Part shown: positions 10,679-21,600 of the stretch, one piece after another
How the letters are laid out: each line of letters starts with the position of its first letter
Numbering within the stretch: the stretch's first letter is position 1
Origin: Panagrolaimus kolymaensis
Taxonomy: Eukaryota; Nematoda; Chromadorea; Rhabditida; Panagrolaimidae
Assembly (NCBI GenBank): GCA_028622995.1
Contig: JAJQJQ010000021.1
Coordinates: 3,410,001 to 3,474,000 of the forward strand
DNA: 64,000 bases
Direction of reading: 5' to 3'
Notes under the pieces: generated by a model
What the model saw: only the letters and a program-made list of their open reading frames with translations
What the model was told of the DNA's origin: nothing
Database searches by the model: none
Position numbers and translations under genes: made by a program

Positions 10679-11131
10679 ATGATTGCAAATCATCAATTCA
10701 ATCATAATGATGCAAAATATCAATGTTACCATGGATATATACATGCTAAAACTGGAATAATCGGCATTCTTGCTTTTGAAGTCCTTGTTGCTGGATATGT
10801 TATTTATGCACAACAATATGTGATTGGAATTTTGGATTATGGGTTTACTCTTCCTATGCTTATTGCTGTAATCTGTCTTGCTATTGGTATCTTCACTCAT
10901 AAAAAAGAATTTTTGCTTGCATACTGGTTAATTAGACTTTTATTTATAATTTTTACTGCCGTTTACTCCTATGCAAATGCCGATGCGGAAAGATCAATCT
11001 TTGCCAAAAATAAATCTATGGTGGATTTTGCGATTATCATGATTCTGAGTGTTTTTATTGGAAAAGTTTACTTCGATTGGTTCGGTCATGTTATCCTCAA
11101 ATGCTGTTTATATTTCAATGATCTCAATTAG
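10679..11131 (+). CDS. Four-TM nematode membrane protein truncated by a MITE
   Basis: Intronless frame of 150 residues from the ATG at 10679. Four hydrophobic helices are visible: IIGILAFEVLVAGYVIYAQ, FTLPMLIAVICLAIGIF, FLLAYWLIRLLFIIFTAVY and DFAIIMILSVFIGKVYF. They follow a short N-terminus with a Cys/His/Gly pattern (YQCYHGYIHAKTG) that resembles small four-TM nematode proteins. No function can be assigned. The frame is open 62 codons further upstream and looks coding-like just before the ATG (VETSPSNFVPPQNQ), but has no upstream ATG or acceptor, so the true start is uncertain. The stop codon TAG (11129-11131) is the first three bases of the hAT-like element, so the present C-terminus was set by transposon insertion. 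Confidence 0.7.
   Translation: MIANHQFNHNDAKYQCYHGYIHAKTGIIGILAFEVLVAGYVIYAQQYVIGILDYGFTLPMLIAVICLAIGIFTHKKEFLLAYWLIRLLFIIFTAVYSYANADAERSIFAKNKSMVDFAIIMILSVFIGKVYFDWFGHVILKCCLYFNDLN
11121..11128 (+). repeat. Left 8-bp target-site duplication ATCTCAAT
   Basis: ATCTCAAT occurs immediately before the element and again at 11495-11502 immediately after it, as expected for hAT transposition. This left copy is still in the coding sequence (codons for Leu-Asn). Confidence 0.9.
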
Positions 11132-11494
11132 GGTTGGTTAATTTACCGGTGAATTAAAAATCGGTTAATTAACCGGTTAATTTACCGGTTAATTAACCGG
11201 TGTCGATGTTAATTAACCACAACTACGAAAACCTACAAAAGTTTACGAAATGTTACGAAATGAGTGTTTTATAGAGCAAACACCATTATTCGACGAAAAA
11301 TGATGGATTTTAGAGAAATTCAACGATAAAATGGGAGAAGTAAACACTTTAACGTGGTTTCCCATGACCAATTTTTTCAGGAAATTTTTTGGAAAATGGT
11401 AGCAAAGAGTCCTCCATGTGGTAAAACTTTTTATAATTTACCGGTAAATTATGCCTTCGGTTAATAATCGGTTAATTAACATTTGCCAACCCTA
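11129..11494. mobile_element. Non-autonomous hAT-like MITE, 366 bp
   Basis: The ends are inverted repeats TAGGGTTGG...CCAACCCTA, flanked by an exact 8-bp duplication ATCTCAAT. Both features are typical of the hAT superfamily (8-bp target duplication, TAGGGTTGGCA-like termini). The subterminal regions are full of palindromic TTAACCGGTTAA and TTTACCGGTAAA units (about 11140-11207 and 11437-11480). There is no transposase frame, so it depends on an enzyme elsewhere. It sits at the very end of the four-TM gene and provides that gene's stop codon. Confidence 0.92.
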
Positions 11495-11721
11495 ATCTCA
11501 ATCAACATCAAAAAAATTTTGTACAAAACTAAAGAAAATCTGCTTCAATTTTGCTTCTATTTATGTTTATAAATGTATGTGTAATCGAAAATAAAGATAA
11601 ACGTTTCGAATTTCAACTTTTTTTTATTATCTAATTGCTTTCATTCTATCATAACGAAATAATACTTATATTTTTTGTAACAAAACAAAAATCAAAAATA
11701 TAATAATAATAACGCAGGTTG

Positions 11722-12490
11722 CTACTTTTTTAATGGATTTGTTTGAACATGCCATTTATATGAATTTGCAAAGTTTCTTTGAATAACAAACCAATAAACA
11801 TTTTCTTGCCAATCATAATAACTGAAGCGTTCTAGTTTAATTTCTTGAAGAGGTAAAAGATGAGAACGGAATTTGAAAATAAGACTCAGAGAATGTAACG
11901 TTAATCTGAAAAATTTAAAAAAATCTCAAACATTGTTCGCTAATTATTAAAATAACATACTTAAACTGATCAAGCTTTAATAAAAGATCAATGAATTCTG
12001 TAAACTCAGGCAGGGAACAATCAAAATCCATTTCACCTTTGAATTCAAAACTTTTTAAATTTGGAGTTATCAAAGTTTTCAAAAAGCTGAATTTAGTATT
12101 TCTAAGGCTCAACTTGAGTTTTTCATTCGAAGCAAGGTTCACAGGTAATTGTCGAAAATATTCAACATCAAGTTTAATATTTCTGGTTTCAGAAATATGA
12201 ACAACATCCATAACTTCCAATTTTGGATTCACTTTTATGAGGTCATTATATCGATTGCAAGGTTTAATACAGTAACAAGAAATGCGAGAAAAATGCGGCA
12301 AACCATCTTCGATTAAAAAATAATCAATTGAATGACATCGTTTAGAAAGATTTCGAGTAAAAAAATTGATTGAAGCAAAAATTTTTAAAGTTTTTCCATC
12401 ACTAATTTCAGCAAATCGCCGTTGACAAACCCACGGGAGCAATGGAAAATCGAATGTTTCAGCTTTATTTGAGGAATATTTACCAACCAT
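11722..12490 (-). CDS. F-box-like nematode protein
   Basis: Minus-strand exons 12490-11961 and 11905-11722 join in phase 2 over a 55-nt intron; 237 residues. The N-terminus (DFPLLPWVCQRRFAEISDG) has the spacing of an F-box-like first helix, as in the expanded F-box-like families of free-living nematodes. The remainder alternates hydrophobic and charged stretches with repeated short beta/alpha units (KLEVMDVVHISE, KLKLSLRNTKF, LKSFEFKG), suggesting a degenerate leucine-rich repeat region. Such proteins are thought to be SCF ubiquitin-ligase adaptors, but the match is weak and no substrate can be proposed. The 3' end lies about 220 bp past the MITE and converges with the four-TM gene. Confidence 0.75.
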
Positions 12491-14384
12491 TTTTCAATTC
12501 ACTAATAGACCACAATGAGAAAAAATAAATTGTGAACAAATAATCAAAAAATAAAGAAAAAAATTTTTTTTAAAGAAAAAGCTTTCTTTGCTGAAGGGCG
12601 TTGCAAAGAGATTGTAGAGGGCCCATTCTATCACTTTCTTCTATGATCACAAAAATATTTTAAAGAAAAAATGAATGGATGGGTAAGAGCTCAATATAAA
12701 AGTATGTGTTTTTAAATGACAATTATAATCAAAGAAAAAGTGTGAAATAAATTATGGCATAAAAAGAAAGATACATTCACAGCTACCATAATCTATTTAT
12801 GATTATAATTAATTGTTTTGATTTTATATAAAATTTGTTAAACGACGAAATGTGTCTAAATAATTTTTTTAAAGATTTGAAACAACTGTTCTTTCAAACT
12901 CTCGATAATAAAGCGGTTAATTTTTTTATGACAACCTTTCACAAATATCCTTTATTTTTTGTTGTTCTAATGAAAAACATTTAACTCTTTTTTTGTGTTT
13001 ATGTTTTCTTGAAATATATATATTTTTTAAATCTATATAAAAAATCTTTGAAACCTAGACAGCATTCAAACTTTGTCACCACTAAATAGGAAATGAATAA
13101 AAATGGTGCAACAAAAAAAGCAAGGTTTACGTTTCTTTGAAACATGACGACATATGAGAAATATTTTTTCCACATCAAAAAGCTTTACTCTTACTCCGAG
13201 GTTTTGATGTTTAAAGCCAAAGATCATAGGCGAGTCCAGCAACTGTTTTTTTGTCCCTTGTCTTTCTTAAAATTGATTTTAAAAATATTTAATTTTAAAT
13301 TTTGACGTGTTTCTTTTTTTAAAGTTTATTCATGGTTTTCAAATACAACGTTTTTCACTCTCGCAAATTAAGCTTCAAAAGTTTGAAGCGAAAAAAAGAT
13401 TTAAAAAAAGTTTGATGCTTCAATTTCGAATAAAGCCGTTTCCTGAAAAATGAAACAAATTTTCTTACTATTCCTCATTTTTCTAAGAAATAAAAAAAAT
13501 CTTCAAGAGCTTCTTGATGAGCTCAGAAAATGTGAAAGTTATTTTTTGTTACATATTTTAACTTCTTCTCCTCTTTTATTTTATTCAAATGCTTTTAAAG
13601 TAGATTAAATTTTGTTTTTTTGAAGAAAGAAAAAAATGTGACAATTTTTTTACGAGTTAACTTAACTTTGATTTTTGTCTTCTTCTTTTTTTGCTTTTCA
13701 ATGTCAATTTAAAGTTTTGTTTTTTGCTAGCATTAGTTTGGTTTGTTATAAATTTAAATTTTTTAGTATATACTATATAGCATTGATTATTTACCATTAG
13801 GGAAATGGATATATTTAAGATGGACTTAAATGTCATCCATTCATTTTTTTTATTCATAGAGGCGGGCATTAATGAAGTGGCTTTTGCCATTTTTTGTAAA
13901 GATTTAATTTTTCTTTATCAAAGCAAACTTGTGCGTGACTTGTCTCTTTTTTCTTCTTCTTCTAATACTACAACAAACATCATCAAAAGCTGTTTTTTGA
14001 AAAGGATAAAATGTTGGATACTGAAAAAAATAAGAATTTTAACTTTTTAAGGTAACTTTTTTTAACTTTGCGCTTTTTTCATAAAACAACATCTTTTATT
14101 TTTGACAAATTTTTAACGTTGCCTCTAATTTTTCTTTATCCTCCGTAAAGCTTTTTTTGTTGCTATATCTTTTTCCTTTTTGTTTTATTTTTCCTGGTGT
14201 CTCTTTTTTAAACTGCTTGTCTTTATGTATGTTCGTAATTAATTGTGAGTCATTTATTATATAAATGACAAATTGCAGGCAAGACAGGCAGCTTAAAGGT
14301 ATTTATTTTTTATTCACTTAACCAACCGGAAGAGTGTTCATTTTTAATTATCGACAAAAACAATAGCTTTTTTATTTTGCCAAG
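12491..14384. other. Intergenic region upstream of F-box-like and Kv genes
   Basis: About 1.9 kb of AT-rich sequence between divergent genes. Short open frames here are Phe/Lys/Asn-rich and look like chance translations of T and A runs. No RNA gene, repeat or exon is evident. Confidence 0.5.
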
Positions 14385-17300
14385 ATGATGAACTTAGCAG
14401 CTAAAAAAGTAAGTTATTTATTTATTTTCATATTTAAAAGAAGTAAATAGCCAGTAAAATTTTACAAGGTTACGAAAGCCAACAAAATAAAGCTTTTCAA
14501 AAAAAATTATTGTACCTTTTTAAAAAAATTCCAAAAATTATTTAACACTAACAAAAGGTTTATATTAAAAGTTCATGAGATTTTGAAGTTGTTGAAATAA
14601 AAGACAAATTGGATTAAATGAAACATCAAAGACTATTTGAAAGAAAAAAACTTTTGAACTAGATTGTTTTTTCACGCGGCGCTTTTTCTTGGTAATGGAC
14701 ATTTTAGACATAGTATACTTGACTATTTTAGGCCTTTATCAGTTTTTTATTAACCTTTCAAAAACACCATTTGTGCCTCCCATATCTACGTGGAAAAAAA
14801 GCTGCAAAGTTTTAAGCTCTTTTTTTTTGAGGTAGAAATTTTTTCAAGAGACTATTTTAACTTTAGAATCCATCCATTTTGGATTTTCTTTTGTTTCTTT
14901 CTTTCTTTTTTTATATCTCGTCAGTTTCTCTGTTGGCTGTTGCCATTGATAAAACACTTTTTTCATGCGCCATTTTTTAAAGCTCCCGTTAAATTTTATT
15001 TATTTTTTTATTTTGGATTTTGCGAGAAAAAAAGTGGCATTCAATTTCAGCTTTTTTCTTTCTTGCTTTTCTCGTGTCCTTTTTTCTTTTATTTCTTTTA
15101 AAAATCTTATTCTCACACATTTTTTTGTGGATAAAAATAAACTAAATTTGTCAAGATTAAAAAAACTTGGTTGTCAATAACAATTTAAAAAAAAGCTTTA
15201 TATAAAATAAGAAAGGAGGCGAGAAGAGAACGGATGATGACATCAACAAAGAAGAAAAATAAAATAAAAAATATCTTATTATTGAATAAAAAATTTATAT
15301 ATATGCCCTTGAGAAAGAAAAATGGGTTTTATCTTATGTTTTTTTTACCGAAATGCAACTATGCAACTTTAATAAGGTTTAAAATTGTTTTAAACTGAGA
15401 AAAAGTGTTTTTTTTTGGTTTATTGAATCGAAAATTTTGTAAAGTTTTTATTTTTACAATTTCTAATATGTCCATTTTTTAACTTCAAGAGATTTCCGCT
15501 GTTTTTTTTTGTTGTTGAATAAAACTAAATTAATTTTTTATTCATTTATTAATCTAAAGGCTAAACAGCTGTTATTTCGATATTATTTAATTTTTAGTTT
15601 AAAAGTCAAATTTCTGGTAATTTAATTAATCTTTTTATTACTATTACTTTTCCATCGAAAAGAGTTCATAATTTACTCCCAGCAACTTGTATTTTTTTTT
15701 CTTAAAAAATTATATTTTCATATTCTTTTAGTTACCTAAATGTTTTTTTGTATTTTTGGCGAAATAAAAATTTTTCATTTCCTTTATTAAAAATAATTTT
15801 TATTTTAGAAAAAAGAAGCAAATAAACATCGACATAATTGTGATTGTACGGATGCAGCGGTGGCTGAAGCATTATTTAAAACAAATGCATCAAAAAATTA
15901 TAATATGAATCGAAGTATTAGTCATGAACCTTCTCGGCCATCATTATCCCGCGAAGTGACAGTTGAAAGTGCAACAAGTTGTGATATTCCACTTCCAATT
16001 CAACCATCAGCAAATCATTTTTCACCTGATCGTTGCTCATCTTCCACCACCGCTACTATTATTCCAAATGGAACACATCCAAATAATAATGATCCATTAT
16101 TTAAGCTAAATATTGGTGGAAAATCATTTAAAATTCGTATTGATGCTGTTATGACTTGTCGACAACCTTCATTATTGACAGCTTTGATAAAAGCCAATCA
16201 CGAACAAAGACTTTTAGTTGTGGATGGATTTATTGATGAAACGGGAGAATATTATATGGAACGTAATGTTCGAGTTGCAGATCATATATTAGATTATTAT
16301 GTTACGGGTTTATTGCATAAACCTAATGATGTTTGTAGTGAACGATTTAAAGATGAATTGGATTTTTGGAGATTAAGACATGATCAAGTTAGTTAGTTGG
16401 TTTGTCAAGTAATTAAGGAAACTTTTTTAACATACAAAAAAATTTGTTTTAACAGTAAAGTTTGACATTCTGCGATAAAAATTTTTGCCTAAAGATTTCC
16501 AAAATGATATCTTTTGAATGCATGCATTTTAAAATTTTTTTTAAAACTAATTTTAGATTGCTCCTTGTTGTTCCATTCTTGGAGAATATCCAAAACTGAA
16601 AGAGCAAGAAGAAACTGACAAAGAATTTGATAATGTTATTTTTTCCGATATTCGATGGTCCATTTGGAGAATTACCGAAGATCCATCAGCGTCGTTATTT
16701 TCTAAGATTTTTTCTTTCATTTCCATTGCTTTTATTTTTTTATCCGTTGTCGGTGAGCTAGAATAAAAGCGTTATTTTCATTTCAAAAATCTAAAAAATA
16801 TATTTTTAAGGTTTAATTTTGGGTTCAATGCCTGAATTTCAAGAAGATAATTCTCAAGCTGATTCCTATCATATGATTTATTTACGTCGACCTAAAGGTG
16901 AATCATCCAATTCTAAATTTGATAACGAAGGAACTAATGCAAATTTAACAAATTTTGTTTATAAAGCCACGGATAATCCCAATAAGATTCTCGTAATTTT
17001 GGAATATATTTGTATTTCATGGTTTACTTTTGAATACATTATTCGATTCCTCGTTTCTCCAAGAAAATATAAATTTGTTGTGTCTGCTATGAATTTAATA
17101 GATTTTGCAACCATTCTTCCATTTTATATTGAAATGTGTTTATCGGCATTGGGAATTAAGGCTGATTCAAATCTTCGAAGTGTTACGGGTATGTCTCTCT
17201 TCACATAGCTTTTTTCTTGCTTCAGTAATTGTAATGCGAAATGCTTAATTTAGGTGAAGTAAATTTTGCTAGAAAAACTCAAAGTTGGATAGGTGAATTT

Positions 17301-18370
17301 TTTTATTTATTTTTGAGTTATTTTTTTTTGATAGTTGTCTTTCTTTTTTGGTTCCAATCGATGTGCTTTGTTTTTTTATTTTCCAAACATTCGATTACAT
17401 AGCCATTTAATGGCGAGATGGCCGAGCGGTCTAAGGCGCTGGTTTAAGGCACCAGTCTCTTCGGAGGCGTGGGTTCGAATCCCACTCTCGTCAGCTTATA
17501 ATTTTTCAACTTTTTTGTGTAATTGCTATTAACAAAACAGAAAATTGATATTAGTGCTTTGTTTCTTAGTTTTTATTTTAAACTAAAATTTTGTAAATTT
17601 TTGTAACATAAATTGTTGTGATTAACAACTTTCTTTTTTCTTTTGAAAGCCTAACTATTTTTTAGGTGCGATGCTTGTAATTCGTGTTTTACGAGTTCTT
17701 CGAATGGCTCGTGTTTTTAAATTAGCGAGATACAGTCAAGGTTTACAGGTAAAAACAAAAACAAAGTTTTTCTTTCCATTCTTTAAACTCATTTTTATTA
17801 GATTTTCGGGAATACTCTTCGAGCAAGCATGACTGAATTATCCATGCTTTCAATGTTTCTCGTAACTGGAACAGTATTTTTCTCAACAATTATGTATTTC
17901 CTTGAAAAAGATGAGCCAAATACTGATTTTTATAGTATTCCTGCAGCATGTTGGTGGTGCATGTAAGTCTCGAATTAAAAGGTTTATTGTCACTAAAGAA
18001 AATTTTTTTATAGCACAACGGTAACTACAGTTGGTTATGGTGATGTCTTTCCAATTACAACTGCAGGAAAAAGCGTTGCCACAGCTGCAAGTATTTGTGG
18101 AATCATTATTTTGGCATTTCCTATTTCAATGATTGTCGAGAAATTTGCATCTGCGCAACAGCAAGCTTTGGTTGAAGAACAAATTAAACAAAGTAATAAC
18201 TAATTATTTTTTTCTTATAACTTCTGGAGTTTAAAAAATCATTAAATTTTGTAGCTCAAATGTCAGCAGTAGCTAATGATTATCTTTTAAAACGATTTCC
18301 AACTCGAAGAAAGGCATGCAAGGATCCAATGATTCAACAACACAAAATTCAACAAGATGATGACGTTTAA
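14385..18370 (+). CDS. Voltage-gated potassium channel alpha subunit (Kv, non-Shaker type)
   Basis: Eight exons: 14385-14408, 15809-16387, 16557-16752, 16811-17188, 17666-17748, 17802-17962, 18014-18192 and 18255-18370; 571 residues. The T1 tetramerisation domain (FKLNIGGKSFKIR) carries the zinc-site spacing H-x5-C-x20-CC (HKPNDVC...PCC) found in Kv2-Kv4-type channels and absent from Shaker. S1 to S3 follow, then an S4 with a basic residue every third position (VIRVLRVLRMARVFKLAR), a pore helix ACWWCITTVTTVGYGD with the TVGYG potassium filter, and S6. S6 reads LAFPISMIV, so the usual PxP bend is missing its second proline. The first exon is only eight codons, followed by a 1.4-kb intron, probably regulatory. 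The fourth intron contains a tRNA-Leu. It resembles the nematode kvs genes, but I cannot name the orthologue. Confidence 0.95.
14409..15808 (+). other. Large first intron of the Kv gene
   Basis: A 1.4-kb intron bounded by GTAAGT and TTATTTTAG, far longer than the typical 50-nt introns of the window. No coding potential is seen; T-rich low complexity dominates. Long first introns often hold enhancers, but I see no specific motif to name. Confidence 0.6.
17412..17493 (+). tRNA. tRNA-Leu (anticodon AAG), nested in a Kv intron
   Basis: An 82-nt class II tRNA with acceptor stem GGCGAGA/TCTCGTC, A box TGGCCGAGCGG, anticodon stem CTGGT/ACCAG around the loop TTAAGGC (anticodon AAG), variable arm, T arm GTGGG-TTCGAAT-CCCAC and discriminator A. 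It lies on the same strand as, and wholly inside, intron 17189-17665 of the potassium channel gene. Confidence 0.96.
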
Positions 18371-18617
18371 CTTTTGAGGAAGATCACCTTTTTAAAGTTG
18401 TAAATTTTTAAATTTAATAACAATAATTAAAAGTGCATTTACTAAAATGGTTTTAAAAAATGTATATGAAACTTGTAATACATACTTAAATAAAATGATC
18501 TCAAATGTAAAAAACTTTTAGCAAAAACATTTTTGAATATATTTTTATTATTAAAACTTTACTAAAAATAAAAACTTAACAAAAACAAATAATAAAATTA
18601 ACAATAAACATATGATT

Positions 18618-21600
18618 TCACACCAATTTCGCTTGAGAAGCTAAAGAATAAAATAAACCATTTTTATTTTCTAATAATTTTGTTGGAGAATCATATTCTT
18701 TTATTTCCCCGCCATCCATAACTAAAACTTTATCATAATCCATTATTGTATTTAATCGATGAGCAATGGTTAGAATGGTGCATTGATTAAATTGGCTTCT
18801 AATTGAATCTTGAATTAGCTGATCGGTTTCCACATCCACCGCGGCTGTAGCTTCATCCAATACCAATATTTTAGTTTTCTTTCGTAATATTGCTCGCGCT
18901 AAACATACGAGTTGACGTTGACCAACGGAAAGATTTCCACCACCTTCGCTGATTTCATGATTTAATTTTAATGGAAATTCTTCAACAAATTTTTTTAAAT
19001 GTGCTTTTTCTATTGCTTCCCAAAGTATGCAATCTTCTAATTCATTGAAAGGATCTAAATTAATTCGAAGGTTTCCACAAAATAAAACTGGATCTTGTGG
19101 AATTATGGTTAAAGCTTTTCGAAGTTCATGCAATCCCAATGTTCGATAATCAATATTATCAATATAAATGGTTCCATTTGCAGGTTCAATCATTCGAAAT
19201 AATGCCATCGTTAGTGAAGTTTTTCCAGCACCCGTTCTTCCAACAATTCCAACTTTTTCACCTGCTTTGATTTCCAAATTTAAATTTTTTAATACTAATG
19301 GCGTTGTTTCTCGATATCGAAGTGAAAAGTTTTTAAATTTAATAAAACCATTTGATGGCCATGAAGCTGGTGGAGGAATTGAAGAAGTCCATTCAGCTTC
19401 ATGCTCATTGTCAACATATTCTTGAATCCTTTCAACTGCAACGATACTCATTTCCATATCTTTTATACATCGTGCTATTTCACCAAGTAATCCACGAAGC
19501 ATAGTTCCAGTAGAAGTTACAAGAGCTACTGCACCTGCTGTAATAAGACCAGTGTGTCCAAAATAAATCGCTATGGCCGTTAAAGTGGAAGCAAAAATGG
19601 ATGTTAACATATCCATTCGAAGTTGAATCCATCTGTAAATTACTTTATTTTAGCTTAAATTTTTATGAGATTTTAACACACCTGTTAGAAGTGATTTCGG
19701 CTAAATTTGCTTCCACACTAGTGATACCTTTTTGAAGCATTTGATCAGCAAATCGATCTTGAACCGCAAAAACTCGCAAAGTATTAACTCCAACATAGGA
19801 ATCTTGAGTATGGGAAGTTACTGCTGACCAAGCTTTAGAACACAATCGGCGAATTTGGACAGACGCATAAGTGTAATAACGCTAAAAAAATATTTGGACC
19901 TTCGTCGCGTTATCCATATTAAAATGGACTTACAACAATTATTACGAAAATAATCATTACTGGGATTGATAAAAACCCAACTTGAGGAATTACATAAAGT
20001 GCACTAACAGTATAAAATGTGCATTCTGCTAATAAAATGGTTGAATAATTGAGTTTTTGTGGAACATCATTATCAATTTTTTCTATATCTTTACTTAATC
20101 GATTCAAAATTCTTCCCAACGGTGTGGTATCAAAAAAAGTCATGGGTGAACGAAGTAATGAAAAAAGTAAATTATCATGAAGTGTTTTGCTTGCTTTGAA
20201 TGCGCCCAAAGCAATCATAGCGGTACTAACACCACTAACGATGCAACTTGCAACACCAAATAAACCATAAACTTCCAAGCTTTGAGTATTGGTTATACTG
20301 CTATCATTACCAAACCCTGATGACCATTTTGCCATCCAAACTTGACTAAAGCTTTCAAAAATAGTTCGAAAAACAAATAAAAATATAAAATAGCCAATGG
20401 CCATAGTAATTCCAAAAGCTTTAAGATAATCCAAATACATTCGATATGAAACTTTTCCAGTTCCAAGCTCTTCATCTTCAATTAATCTTGCAACGGATTC
20501 AATTGGTTGTTGAGAAATTGACCGATGAAAGGGAATGGTTGAGGCAGAATGATTTGAGGATGTCCTCGTTCTTCTATGAACTGGTGAAGGAAGTTCACCT
20601 CCGGTGCTAACACTTCGAATATGTTCGCGAATTTGGGCTGCTCCAACTAATTCATTGAGGACATCATCTTCCTCTTCAGCGATGGCTTCATCAACTTCAG
20701 CTTGTTTTTCAGCTTTAACTGCAAATTCACGCACAAGGTCGTTAAAAGTTTCATTTTCTCGAGAAAGAAGTTCATCGTATGTGCCACTATCAACAATATT
20801 GCCCTCTAAATTAGCTTTAGTTATACAACAATTATTTTATCCCAAAAATTTACCTTTTAAAACAATAATTCGATCACATTTAGAGAGGAAGTGAATGGAA
20901 TTTAAAGCGAATATCCGGGTTTTATTTTTTAAAATTCCATCATTTCCAATAACATTTTGAAATATATGTGCTCCAACGTGGCTATCCACAGCGCTGAGAG
21001 TATCATCCATAATATATAAATCAGAGTTTTGGTAAACTGCTCGAGCGAGAGCCACCCTAGCTTTTTGTCCGCCTGAAAGATTTAAACCACGTTCACCAAT
21101 TTCTGTTGCATCACCAGCAGCAAACATTTTCAAATCATCTTTCAAAGCACAAACTTCAATGGTTTGTTTATAAAATGTTTCATCAAAGGTTTTTCCAAAA
21201 AGTATATTATCTCTCAAAGAAAGATTTTGAATCCATGCTTCTTGTGGAACATATGCAATTGAAATGGGTGTTTTGCGATAAAATAAACCAGACGTTTGAT
21301 AAAGTTCTCCACAAATAGAAGAGAGTAGGGATGATTTTCCAGCTCCAACTCTTCCCACAATTCCAATCAATTCACCTTCTCGAATTTCAAATGTAAGAGA
21401 TTTTAACACTGGTGGGATTTCAGTTTCAGCAGTAGTCTCTGGAAGCCACGAGAAAGTTGCATCTTGAAGTTCAACTACGTTGTTTTCGTTTGATGGAACC
21501 AGAGTGTTAACAACTTCTGGTACTTCAGGTTCTAACAAAAATTTTTGGACACGATTTAAACTGATTCTTGCATTAATAACTTCTTGAACCAATCCAGGGA

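Noticed and set aside
13657..15180. Several open frames of 70-100 codons in the Kv upstream region and first intron
   Set aside because: They are Phe/Lys/Ser-rich translations of T and A runs with no domain or splice logic.
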